A DNA stretch of 64,000 bases from Metallococcus carri. Its GTDB lineage: Bacteria; Actinomycetota; Actinomycetes; Actinomycetales; Dermatophilaceae. Both the position numbers and the translations under genes were made by a program. The stretch lies in the NCBI RefSeq assembly GCF_011440275.1, contig NZ_JAAOIV010000005.1, forward strand, positions 124,001 through 188,000, in the 5' to 3' direction. Below the pieces are notes generated by a model. It made no database searches. It was not told the DNA's origin and saw only the letters and a program-made list of their open reading frames with translations. Of the stretch, positions 6,875 through 15,091 are shown piece after piece (the first letter of the stretch is position 1; each line of letters begins with the position of its first letter).

Positions 6875-8460
6875 ACCGCACGCTCAGTCGTCCCCACGAC
6901 CGCACCGGACAGGACGGCGGTCTGACCCGGGTGTCGTTCTCGCCCCCCGCGGACCGGCGCTCGGCGCTGGACCGGGCGCATCGCGGTGACGTTGTCGGGG
7001 CGCTGGGGCGGGTGTCGTCGCTCGACACCGAACCTCGCCGCTCCTGGCGGCGTCGGCTAGCCACCCTCGCCGCGGTGATGGGGCCGGGGGTCGTCGTGCT
7101 GGTGGCCGACAACGATGCCGGCGGTGTCGCCACGTACGCCCAGATCGGGCAGAACGACGGCCTGCGGTTCCTCTGGCTGCTGGTGGTCCTGGCTGCCGCG
7201 CTGTGGGTCAACCAAGAGATGGTGGGCCGTCTCGGGGCAGTCACCGGGGCCGGCCACGCCCGACTGATCTACGAGCGTTTCGGGCGCCGATGGGGTGCCT
7301 TCGCGCTCGGGGACCTGCTGGTGGTGAACTTCCTGATCGTGGTCACCGAGTTCATCGGCGTGGCCTTCGGTCTCGGTTACTTCGGCGTCTCTAAGTACAT
7401 CTCAGTCCCTCTTGCTGCGCTGGTGCTGATCGGACTGCCCGCTACCGGGAGCTTCCGCCGCTGGGAGCGGGCCGTGTGCGTGTTCGTGGCACTCAGCCTG
7501 GTCGCCGTGCCCCTCGTCGTCATCGCCCTGGTCGGAACCACGGTCGCCCCCTGGCAACTGTTCTTCCACCAGTCCAACGTGATCGACAAGCGCATCACCG
7601 CCCGGTGGCTGGCCTACGAACGGGCTGACACCACCATCGGGACGGTGCTGTTCGCCCTCGGCGCCGTCGCGGTCCTCGTCGCCTGCGCGCTGGCCTTCGA
7701 CGGCACCGCACTGCACGGCGCCTTCGTCAATGCCGGCACCGTGGCCGACGACTTGCGCCGCCAGGCCGGCCCCTGGGCCGGAGCGCTGTTCGCCGTCGTC
7801 CTGCTCAACGGATCAGTCCTCGGCGCCGGAGCCGTCACCCTGTCCGCCTCCTACGCGATCGGGGATGTGACCGGCACCAAGCACTCACTGCATCGGTCCT
7901 GGCGGGACGCCCCCCGCTTCTACGGCAGCTACACCGTGCTCGTGATCCTCGCCGCGGCCATCGTGCTCATCCCCGGCGCGCCCCTCGGCGTCGTCACCAC
8001 CGGCGTCCAGGCCCTCGCCGGGGTCCTCCTCCCCAGTGCCCTGGTGTTCCTGGTCCTGCTGTGCAACGACCGCGAAGTGCTCGGCCCGTGGACCAACCCC
8101 CGCTGGCTCAACGTCATCGCCGGGGCGGTCGTCGCCGCCTTCCTTGTGCTCTCCGGGCTGCTCGTCATCGCCACCCTCTTCCCCGACCTTGCCCTCGGCT
8201 GGTCGGTCATCGCCATCAGCGAAGCCGCCGCCGCCGCCCTCGGGGCACTCGCCGGCCTGCGCCTGGGCGACGGGGGCACTGGCCCCTCTCCGCGTTCTCC
8301 GACAAGCGATTCGTGGTGGACCATGCCTCCCATCGAGTCACTGCGCCCCCCGGCCGCCTCCCGATCCCGCACCCTCAGCCTGATCCTCCTACGCGGCTAC
8401 CTCGTCCTGGCCGTAATCGCGGTCGTCGTCAAAGTCGTCAGGCTCATGATGGGCGCATGA
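6871..8460 (+). CDS. Second Nramp-family transporter with shortened TM5-TM6 region
   Basis: This 529-residue protein begins at GTG 6871, overlapping the ArsR stop. It is clearly paralogous to the protein at 4417-6093 along its length (DAGG in TM1, APW in TM6, VNQEMV, LLCNDREVLGPW). Between VPLVVIA and LVGTTVAPW, however, it lacks about 31 residues that in the first copy form the external loop and the start of TM6. The frame is kept, so this looks like an in-frame deletion fusing TM5 to the middle of TM6. Either the transporter is impaired or the topology is altered. Regulation by the coupled ArsR protein is likely. Confidence 0.8.
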   Translation: MNRTLSRPHDRTGQDGGLTRVSFSPPADRRSALDRAHRGDVVGALGRVSSLDTEPRRSWRRRLATLAAVMGPGVVVLVADNDAGGVATYAQIGQNDGLRFLWLLVVLAAALWVNQEMVGRLGAVTGAGHARLIYERFGRRWGAFALGDLLVVNFLIVVTEFIGVAFGLGYFGVSKYISVPLAALVLIGLPATGSFRRWERAVCVFVALSLVAVPLVVIALVGTTVAPWQLFFHQSNVIDKRITARWLAYERADTTIGTVLFALGAVAVLVACALAFDGTALHGAFVNAGTVADDLRRQAGPWAGALFAVVLLNGSVLGAGAVTLSASYAIGDVTGTKHSLHRSWRDAPRFYGSYTVLVILAAAIVLIPGAPLGVVTTGVQALAGVLLPSALVFLVLLCNDREVLGPWTNPRWLNVIAGAVVAAFLVLSGLLVIATLFPDLALGWSVIAISEAAAAALGALAGLRLGDGGTGPSPRSPTSDSWWTMPPIESLRPPAASRSRTLSLILLRGYLVLAVIAVVVKVVRLMMGA

Positions 8461-8614
8461 CCGAGCACGACGCTACTGGCGCAGCCCCGGCTATGCCGAC
8501 GTCGGCTTCCACTTGATGCGGGGCGGATATGTGCGTGGCGGATGGTCAACCAGGGCCGACCAACTTGCTGTCCACTGAGACGGCATCACTAGCAACGGCT
8601 GAGCCGCCCTGGTG

Positions 8615-9541
8615 TCAGGCGATGCGGATGACGGCTCGGCCGGACAGTTCGCGTCGGTCCATCTTGGCCATCAGGTCTCCGGCTTGGTCCCACGGCGCGA
8701 CGGTGGAGACCATCGGGTCGAGCTGGCCGGAGGCGGCGAGCTGCGCCAGCAGGGTCAGGTGGCGGGTTCCGACGCCGGGCACTCGAAGGGCGACGCGGTT
8801 GTCCACGCCGATCAGTCGTGCGCCGGGGTGGGTAGCGAACCAGAACCGGGGAACGGTCGCGGTCTCGTCCGCGGTCTGGGAGAGGCTGGCCACGGTTCCG
8901 CCCTCGGCGACCAGGGACAGGGCACGGGTGAGAACGTCACCGCCGATCAGGTCCACGATCAGATCGAACGGTCCTTGGAGTTCGTCAAGCGTTGCTGCTG
9001 TCAATCCGTCGAGGCGGGGAAGTGCCGAGGCGCGGGCGGGTGAGCTGACCTGTCCGGTGACGGATGCGGCTCCGGCCAGGAGAGCGAGCTGGGCGGCGAG
9101 GATGCCGACGCCGCCAGTCGCCCCGGTGATCAACACGCGGGCGCCGAGCAGGAACCCGCCGGCAGCGACGCCGTCGAACGCGGCCAGTCCGCTGTTGGGC
9201 AACGCAGCGGCGGTCTCGTCGGACAACCCGTCCGGGACCGGTGCTACGAGGTCGGTGTCCAGCGCCACCCGCTGTGCCCAGGTCGGTGCGTTGCCCGCGC
9301 TGTAGCCGAGCACCCGGGTCCCCTCCGCGGGGCCTGACCCGTCGGCAGCAGCGCGGACGACGACACCGGCTACGTCCAAGCCGAGCAGCGACGGGGGCGG
9401 CCTGAGCCGCGAGGTGTTCAGGTCACCGCGGGCGATACTCGCTGCCGTTGCGGCGATCACGACCTGGTGCGGGGTGGGCTGCGGGTCGGCGACCTCGATG
9501 ATCTCGACACCGCCCTGTGGCGTGGTGCTGATCGCGCGCAT
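8615..9541 (-). CDS. NADP-dependent oxidoreductase, zinc-free MDR/quinone reductase type
   Basis: This 308-residue protein has a GroES-like N-terminal half (PQPTPHQVVIAATAASIARGDL, LLGLDVAGVVV) and a Rossmann half with the NADP-binding motif GATGGVGILAAQLALLAG (about residues 140-157). The cysteines and histidine that hold zinc in alcohol dehydrogenases are not evident. Such enzymes reduce quinones or enones with NADPH in the cytoplasm. It is transcribed divergently from a TetR regulator, with two matching operators in the 91-nt gap, so it is very probably that repressor's target. The inducer is unknown. Confidence 0.85.
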   Translation of the reverse strand: MRAISTTPQGGVEIIEVADPQPTPHQVVIAATAASIARGDLNTSRLRPPPSLLGLDVAGVVVRAAADGSGPAEGTRVLGYSAGNAPTWAQRVALDTDLVAPVPDGLSDETAAALPNSGLAAFDGVAAGGFLLGARVLITGATGGVGILAAQLALLAGAASVTGQVSSPARASALPRLDGLTAATLDELQGPFDLIVDLIGGDVLTRALSLVAEGGTVASLSQTADETATVPRFWFATHPGARLIGVDNRVALRVPGVGTRHLTLLAQLAASGQLDPMVSTVAPWDQAGDLMAKMDRRELSGRAVIRIA

Positions 9542-9558
9542 GGGTGAGTCTCCTCAAG

Positions 9559-9615
9559 AAGTGAACTAGGGTGTCCACTTAGAACCTACACCGAACCGAA
9601 CACCCCTGTTCACTT
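9559..9615. promoter_or_regulatory. Twin palindromic operators between reductase and TetR genes
   Basis: Two near-identical 22-bp sites lie in opposite orientation: 9559-9580 (AAGTGAAC, TAGGGT, GTCCACTT) and 9594-9615 (on the minus strand AAGTGAAC, AGGGGT, GTTCGGTT). Each is an imperfect palindrome of the size bound by TetR dimers. They sit between the divergent starts at 9541 and 9633 and probably overlap both promoters. Confidence 0.65.
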
Positions 9616-9632
9616 ATCGAGGGCGCACGACC

Positions 9633-10205
9633 ATGACCCCGGCGAGGCCCACCCAGCAGAGCTTGCGCTCGGATGCCGAGCGCAATCGCGACCGGCTGCT
9701 CGACGCGGCTCGGGGGGCTTTCCGGGAGCTGGGCGCACAGGCGCCGATGGTGGAGATCGCGCGCCGCGCAGGCGTGGCGTCCGCGACGCTCTACCGGCGC
9801 TTCCCGACGCGGGAATCCCTCGTCGCTGAGGTTTTCGCCGGCCGGCTCACCAGTTGCGAGGACTCGGTGCGCGCCGCTCTCCAGAATCCCGACGCCTGGA
9901 AGGGCCTCACCGACCACATCCATTACCTGACCACTTTGCAGGCCGAGGACCGCGCATTCACGGCTGTCTTCCTCTACGCCTTCCCGGAGGACAGTCCGGT
10001 CGCGGAGTCGCGCCGCGATGCTGGTGACGCCCTGCGCGCCCTGCTCACAGCTGCGAAGACAGCTGGTCAACTACGAGCCGACGTCGCCGAAGGCGACCTG
10101 ATGTCGCTGCTGATGGCCAACGACGGCATCCTGCGCTGGTCTCCTGACCCGAGCCACGACAGCGCCCGGTTGATCGATCAGCTCCTTCGCGCCTGGCGCA
10201 GCTGA
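9633..10205 (+). CDS. TetR/AcrR-family transcriptional repressor
   Basis: This 190-residue protein has a typical TetR N-terminal helix-turn-helix (RDRLLDAARGAFRELGAQAPMVEIARRAGVASATLYRRFPTRESLV, about residues 20-66) and an all-helical C-terminal ligand domain of the SBT1-like type common in actinobacteria (FTAVFLYAFPEDSPV, LMANDGILRW). It is divergent from the reductase gene, with twin operators in the gap. It probably represses both genes until a small hydrophobic ligand binds. Confidence 0.85.
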   Translation: MTPARPTQQSLRSDAERNRDRLLDAARGAFRELGAQAPMVEIARRAGVASATLYRRFPTRESLVAEVFAGRLTSCEDSVRAALQNPDAWKGLTDHIHYLTTLQAEDRAFTAVFLYAFPEDSPVAESRRDAGDALRALLTAAKTAGQLRADVAEGDLMSLLMANDGILRWSPDPSHDSARLIDQLLRAWRS

Positions 10206-10210
10206 CCCAG

Positions 10211-13200
10211 TTACCGGCTGAGGTCGCGACCCGAGTCGATCTGCCTGCCAGGGCCGCGCCTGCGCCGCGCCTCGTCATTGACCGCGGTCTGCGCCTGCCG
10301 GACCGCCGCTTCAGCGCGTTGGTGGTCGAGCCGCTGGCCTTGGCCGTTCGGTACGGGGCCGAGCGGGTCGCTGCCGGTGATGCCGTAACGGTCGCGATAG
10401 GCGGCGACGGTGGCGACCTGCCGTTCCCAGGCCGCGTGCCTGGCCGGATCAGAGGGTGACGGCCCGAGCCGTCGCACCCAGGGCTGGTCCTGGTGGATTG
10501 CCTGGTTGGCCAGAGCGATCGCACGCTGCTCGATCAGCTCGTCCAGCTCGGTGAGGGCCTGACGTAGATCGGCGGGCATCGGCCCGGTGGCTTCGGGGAT
10601 GAGACCGGCGAGGTAGCGGGCGCGGCGACGCGGCCTGGTACCACCGGAGCGGGCGACGGTGAGCTTGGCCAGGCGAGCAGCGAGGACCGCGGCGGGGTCC
10701 TTGGCGTTGTCGAGCCTGCCCGCGTCAACGGCTCGGGACAGGAGTTGTTCGGCCTGGTGGCCGTCGGCTTCGGTGCGACGGAGCTGGGCGACGAGTGACC
10801 CGAACGACTCTGCCTCGACGATCCTCTGGGCCTGGTGGGTGTCGAGTCCGCTGGTCGTGACGACAGCAGCGAAACGGTTCTGCTGCGCGGCTTGAGCGAT
10901 GGTCTCGTATTCGGCGGCGAGCTGGGCGATGCTCGACCACTTCTCCTGCTCGGCGGTGATGGTGTCGTGGGCGGACTTCTCCGCGCCTTCGTGCTGGAGC
11001 ACTCCGTAGAGGACGGAATGAGCGGCGATCTTGCCATCGTCGAAGCCGGGCGTGTGCTGGTGGTCTTCGAGGTGGGCTTCGTCGGTGGCGACGTAGGCGA
11101 TGTTCGCGAGGCGCCCGCGGGTCATGGCGACGTAGAACGCCTCCCGCGTCATCGAGGACGAGTGGACGAGAAGGTGGGCGGTGTCCACGGTCGCGCCTTG
11201 CGCGCGGTGGGCGGTGATCGCGTAGCCGAGTTCGACGTGCTCGGTGACGTAGGCGGCGGGCAATGTCACCCGGCTGCGGCGTCCGCGAGCACCGCAACGG
11301 TGGATGGTCAGGCGTCCGTCGTCATGGGTCTGCTCGACGGTCCAGCGGTCGCCGTTCTTCACCCACCCCTTCCCGGTGGACAGGCGCCGGTCGTTCTCCC
11401 GGGTGACGATGATGGCGCCGCGGCCGGCTGTAGTGCCGTCGTGCAGACTCACGCCGTCGACGGCGACCTGGCCGGCGAGCACCCGGTCGATGCGGGCGCG
11501 CTGGTTGAGGGCGGTCACGGTGTCGCTGGTCTCGGCGATCAGGATGCTCGACCGGCCGGCGGCCACATCGGTCTGCCACGCGCGGTAGGCGGCGTCGAGA
11601 ACCTGGTCGTGGTCGCCGTCGACGATGCGGCCGTGCTCGCTGTACACGTCGATGACGTCGGTGTCGCCACGGCGCAGCGCAAGGGAGGCGGTCCTCTCCC
11701 ACCTGCTCTTGAATCGGCGGATGTCCGCCAACTCGGGGGCGCCGTCGCCCTCAGCATTGTTGCGGTCGCGGACGAGCATCCCGAACGCGCCGCCGGCATC
11801 GACGGCGGTGAGCTGGGCGGGATCGCCGGCCAGCAGGACCTTCGCGCCGACGTCGGCGGCGTGCGCAGTCAGCAGGTCGAGGATCATGGTGCCGGCGAGC
11901 GAGGCTTCGTCCACAATCACCAACTGGCCAGCGGTCAGATTCCACCGGCCTTTGATGTGTTCGTGAGCCCACTTGGTCGTGTTCTCCGTTCCGATACCGA
12001 GGTCGGCGGCGAGCACGTCGGCGGCTGCGGCGGAGGGGGCGAGACCGATCACGCTGCCTGGCCCGTGCTCTGACTCCCAGACGCGACGCAGCCCACCGAG
12101 CGCGAGGGTCTTGCCCGCCCCAGCCGGGCCGACCAGCACGTCCACGGCACGGCCGGATACCGCGATTCGCGCGACCGCGCTCTGTTGGTCGGCCGACAAC
12201 ACCCGACCGTGGTCATCCGGGACAGCGGCAACGCGGGCGGCGACCGCTGGGTCAGACGCTGGGCCGGTCGTCGCCCGGGAGAGGTCGAGCAACCGGTCCT
12301 CGGCGGCCAACAACGCGGCCGAGGTGTAGACGACGCCGTGGCGGGGCCGGAACACACTCGACCCGTCCGAGCGTCGGAACGCGGCCGGGGCCGTGGTCAA
12401 CTCGGGCGGCGTCAGACGCAGTGAGACCGCTTCGGCCGCGTCGGTGATGAGTCCGACCACAGCCTCGCGGTCGGCGGTGGTGGCGAACCGCAGTCCCATC
12501 GTTTGCCGGGAGGCTTCGGCGTGCAGGTTCCACCGCGTCCACGTCGAGCGCTTGGTCTGCACCTGCTCGACGACACTGCGTGCGAGCGCGGCCAGGTCCT
12601 CACGGATCACGTCCTCAGCACGGACGACGGCTGGCCGGTCGCCGGTGTCCAGCAGACGCCGCGCCCACGCAGCGGCGTCCTGCCCGAGCACACCGTGAGC
12701 ACGGTGGCGCCATTGATCGGTCAGTTCAGCGAGCGAGTGCAAGTCCTTGTCGGGTCGGGTCGACAGGGCGGCCTGCTGCCGCAGCCGCAAGATCGTTGTC
12801 GTGGTGGGCTGGTGACCGTGCTCGGCCACATAGGCGGCGATGAGCTTGTCCTTCTCCGCGTCGATCGCTGCGCTGCGGGAGGAAAACTCACCGATCAGCT
12901 CGTCGGGAACGCCGCTCATCTCCCAGACCGGGTTGCGATCCTTGCCCCGGTCGCGTTGGTCCCAGCCGACTCCGAGGTCGCGGCTGAGTCGATCGAACAG
13001 CAGCGCGTTGTAATGCTCGGACAGCGTGACCACAGCGGCGTGCATCGGCCGGCCATCCAGAGAGCGCCATCGGCCGTCCTCGCCCTGCACCTTGTTCGGC
13101 ACCACGACGTGCGTGTGCAACTGCGGGTCGCCACTGCGGGAGTCGTAGTGGTCGTAGGCCGTTGCGATCAGGCCGCGGGTCGCAACCTGTGCAACCCCGT

Positions 13201-13783
13201 TGTGCCCGACCCTGGTAGCGGCAACGTCGCGCTCCATCAGAGCAATCACGTCCGCAATCGCCACATGGTGCGCTCTCACGATGGCGGCTTGCGTCGCTGC
13301 GTCGGCCACCGCCCACAACGTGCTGATGCTCTTGGGGACCGAGAACGTGTAGTCGTAGCCGGCCACCACCCGCCGCGTCTCGCGCGCCTGTTCCTCCGTG
13401 GTGATCTGCTCGATCGCGGCGGCCCGTTCGGCAGGCCCGAGGTCCGCGTCGAGCCGGTCCACTCGTGCGGCGACGCGTTCCTCGGCGCTCTTGTGCCGGT
13501 AGTACGGCAAACCCAACGGAGCGGCGGTGACCGGATCGCGCCCCTGGCCGAGCAGGCGGCGCAACTGGTCCTCGGTCACGGTCTCGCCGGACTCGATCCG
13601 GCGGTCCGTTGTGCCGAGGCCGGCGGTGCCGCTGCCGAGCCAGTACCCGGGCGGTGTGCCCTTGTCCGTGTAGTAGCGGATCAGCGGCGTGGTCAGCGGT
13701 CGGTGCCCGTCGCCGACGGCGACCGAGGACAGCAGGTAGCGGTACCCCTCGCCCGCCGACATCACCCGCATAGAGACCGTCAC
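10211..13783 (-). CDS. traA: MobF conjugative relaxase-helicase (TrwC/TraA type)
   Basis: This 1190-residue protein has an N-terminal TrwC relaxase domain (about 1-320) with an early Tyr (GEGYRYLL) and the HUH metal motif in LHTHVVVPNKV (about residue 223). A RecD-like helicase domain follows: Walker A VGPAGAGKT (about 551), Walker B LVIVDEASLAG, and the late motif ITAHRAQGATVDTAH. A helical C-terminus ends the protein. It nicks oriT, stays linked to the transferred strand and unwinds the DNA. GTG 13783 gives the usual start (TVSMRVMSAGEGY); an upstream TTG lacks a ribosome-binding site. It ends 5 bp from the convergent tetR gene. Strong hairpins upstream may include its nic site. Confidence 0.9.
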   Translation of the reverse strand: MTVSMRVMSAGEGYRYLLSSVAVGDGHRPLTTPLIRYYTDKGTPPGYWLGSGTAGLGTTDRRIESGETVTEDQLRRLLGQGRDPVTAAPLGLPYYRHKSAEERVAARVDRLDADLGPAERAAAIEQITTEEQARETRRVVAGYDYTFSVPKSISTLWAVADAATQAAIVRAHHVAIADVIALMERDVAATRVGHNGVAQVATRGLIATAYDHYDSRSGDPQLHTHVVVPNKVQGEDGRWRSLDGRPMHAAVVTLSEHYNALLFDRLSRDLGVGWDQRDRGKDRNPVWEMSGVPDELIGEFSSRSAAIDAEKDKLIAAYVAEHGHQPTTTTILRLRQQAALSTRPDKDLHSLAELTDQWRHRAHGVLGQDAAAWARRLLDTGDRPAVVRAEDVIREDLAALARSVVEQVQTKRSTWTRWNLHAEASRQTMGLRFATTADREAVVGLITDAAEAVSLRLTPPELTTAPAAFRRSDGSSVFRPRHGVVYTSAALLAAEDRLLDLSRATTGPASDPAVAARVAAVPDDHGRVLSADQQSAVARIAVSGRAVDVLVGPAGAGKTLALGGLRRVWESEHGPGSVIGLAPSAAAADVLAADLGIGTENTTKWAHEHIKGRWNLTAGQLVIVDEASLAGTMILDLLTAHAADVGAKVLLAGDPAQLTAVDAGGAFGMLVRDRNNAEGDGAPELADIRRFKSRWERTASLALRRGDTDVIDVYSEHGRIVDGDHDQVLDAAYRAWQTDVAAGRSSILIAETSDTVTALNQRARIDRVLAGQVAVDGVSLHDGTTAGRGAIIVTRENDRRLSTGKGWVKNGDRWTVEQTHDDGRLTIHRCGARGRRSRVTLPAAYVTEHVELGYAITAHRAQGATVDTAHLLVHSSSMTREAFYVAMTRGRLANIAYVATDEAHLEDHQHTPGFDDGKIAAHSVLYGVLQHEGAEKSAHDTITAEQEKWSSIAQLAAEYETIAQAAQQNRFAAVVTTSGLDTHQAQRIVEAESFGSLVAQLRRTEADGHQAEQLLSRAVDAGRLDNAKDPAAVLAARLAKLTVARSGGTRPRRRARYLAGLIPEATGPMPADLRQALTELDELIEQRAIALANQAIHQDQPWVRRLGPSPSDPARHAAWERQVATVAAYRDRYGITGSDPLGPVPNGQGQRLDHQRAEAAVRQAQTAVNDEARRRRGPGRQIDSGRDLSR

Positions 13784-13962
13784 ACCAGTCAGGTGCGACC
13801 GGCACACCCGGTCGACCCCGTGATGCAAGACGTGTGCAGCGGCCGGAGTAGCCAGTACGCGGGCGGCAGCTCAGGGCAGGGCGGTCGTGGCCAGTACGCG
13901 GGGCGGCTGGCTGTCGCTTCGGCGGGTCACGGCTCGGGTTCGAGCCGGTACGTCGGGCGTCC

Positions 13963-14045
13963 GTGCCACGTCGCGGGAGCGACGTGGCACGCGAAAAAGC
14001 GTGGGCATGGAGAAGCGCCCGACTCCTGGCGGAGTCGGGCGCTTC
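13963..14045. other. Two perfect hairpins upstream of relaxase gene, candidate oriT or terminator
   Basis: The 281-bp gap 13784-14064 contains a perfect 12-bp inverted repeat (GTGCCACGTCGC at 13963-13974 and its complement at 13979-13990). After a short A-rich spacer comes a perfect 15-bp inverted repeat (GAAGCGCCCGACTCC at 14012-14026, complement 14031-14045, loop TGGC). MobF oriTs often lie beside the relaxase gene and contain inverted repeats. The 15-bp hairpin, 20 bp past the dprA-like stop, could also be that gene's terminator. Confidence 0.45.
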
Positions 14046-14064
14046 GTGCTAGCGGCGGGCCGGG

Positions 14065-15006
14065 TCAGCCGGTTGGTATGAGGTCGGTGATGTCCTCGGC
14101 GGTGGTGACCAGATGGGTTTCGCCGTCTTGGATGAGCCGGTGGACCCCGGTGCTCGTGATGCTGGTGACCGGGCCGGGGACCCCCGCTACGGTGCGGCTC
14201 ATGCTGAGGGCGTGCTCGGCGATCCGCAGGGCGGTGGAGCGGGCGCTGGCTTCCACCACGACGGTGGTCGCGCACAGGGCGGCGATGAGTCGTGCCCGCG
14301 TGGTGAACCTGTGCCGCGTCGGGCCGGTGCCCGGTGGTAGCTCGCTGACCAGCGCGCCGCCGGTGTCGGTGATGTGCTGGAACAGTGTTGCGTTGCCGGG
14401 TGGGAAGGGCCGGTCGGTGCCGCAAGCGAGGACCGCGACCGTGCAACCCGTTGCGGCCAGCGTGGCGCGGTGGGCAGCGGCGGCGATGCCGTATCCGCCA
14501 TCGGCCACCACCGTGTAGCCGCGTTGCGCAAGCCCGTCCGCGAGGGTTGTCGCGGTGTGTTCGCCATAGGCGGTAGCGGCGCGTGACCCGACCAGGGCGA
14601 CCCGCCGCAGGTGTGACCCGCCGAGTGCGTCGGTGTTGCCGTGGACCCATAGAGCGAACGGTTGGGCGTGACCGAGGTCGATCAGTGGTTCGGGCCAGTC
14701 TGCATCGCTGGGGGTGAGCATGTGGGCGTTCTGCTCGGTGATCCGGGTCAGCGCGTCGAGGGTAAGTCGGCGGGCGGCATCGGCCAGTAGTCGTCGTGTC
14801 TCGTCGCGGTATGGCTGGGTCGGGTCGGGCTGGTCTGCGCCGACGATCAGCCGGATCAGCCCGACCGGGCCGTGCTGCTGGGTGAGGTATCCGGCGAGCC
14901 GGTTGCCGGGTTCGATACCGCAGGCGAGCGCGATCCGCGCCGTCCGGTCGCTGTTCGCGACTAGGGCGAGCACATCGTTCGCGTGGGTGGTGGTGGAGGT
15001 GGTCAT
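14065..15006 (-). CDS. DprA/Smf-like DNA-processing protein
   Basis: This 313-residue protein has a short helical N-terminus followed by the DprA Rossmann domain. Its motifs are LVGSRAATAYGEHTATTLADGL, GGYGIAAAAHRATLAATG, AVLACGTDRPFPPGN and a late segment RFTTRARLIAALCATTVVVEA. DprA binds single-stranded DNA and loads RecA during natural transformation. Copies on conjugative elements may protect or process incoming strands, which fits its place between parB-like and relaxase genes. ATG 15006 has AGGGAGAAG upstream. Hairpins flank the gene on both sides, so it may be transcribed separately. Confidence 0.75.
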   Translation of the reverse strand: MTTSTTTHANDVLALVANSDRTARIALACGIEPGNRLAGYLTQQHGPVGLIRLIVGADQPDPTQPYRDETRRLLADAARRLTLDALTRITEQNAHMLTPSDADWPEPLIDLGHAQPFALWVHGNTDALGGSHLRRVALVGSRAATAYGEHTATTLADGLAQRGYTVVADGGYGIAAAAHRATLAATGCTVAVLACGTDRPFPPGNATLFQHITDTGGALVSELPPGTGPTRHRFTTRARLIAALCATTVVVEASARSTALRIAEHALSMSRTVAGVPGPVTSITSTGVHRLIQDGETHLVTTAEDITDLIPTG

Positions 15007-15036
15007 GGCAAGGCTTCTCCCTTCACAGGGGCGAGG

Positions 15037-15091
15037 CCGTCCTGGCAAGGCCGGACGCTGAGGGGTGGGGCGTCCGGCCTGCCAGGGACGG
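15037..15091 (-). other. Long imperfect hairpin between parB-like and dprA-like genes
   Basis: The arm 15037-15058 (CCGTCCTGGCAAGGCCGGAC and two more bases) is complementary to 15070-15091 over about 21 bp with one or two mismatches around an 11-nt loop. It begins directly after the parB-like stop codon. It is probably a transcription terminator or attenuator in a high-GC genome without a T-tract, though a relaxase or ParB binding role is possible. Confidence 0.45.

Noticed and set aside
1-10210. Possible left attachment site of the ICE inside the window
   Set aside because: No copy of the tRNA-Arg 3' end was seen by eye; the element probably starts left of base 1.
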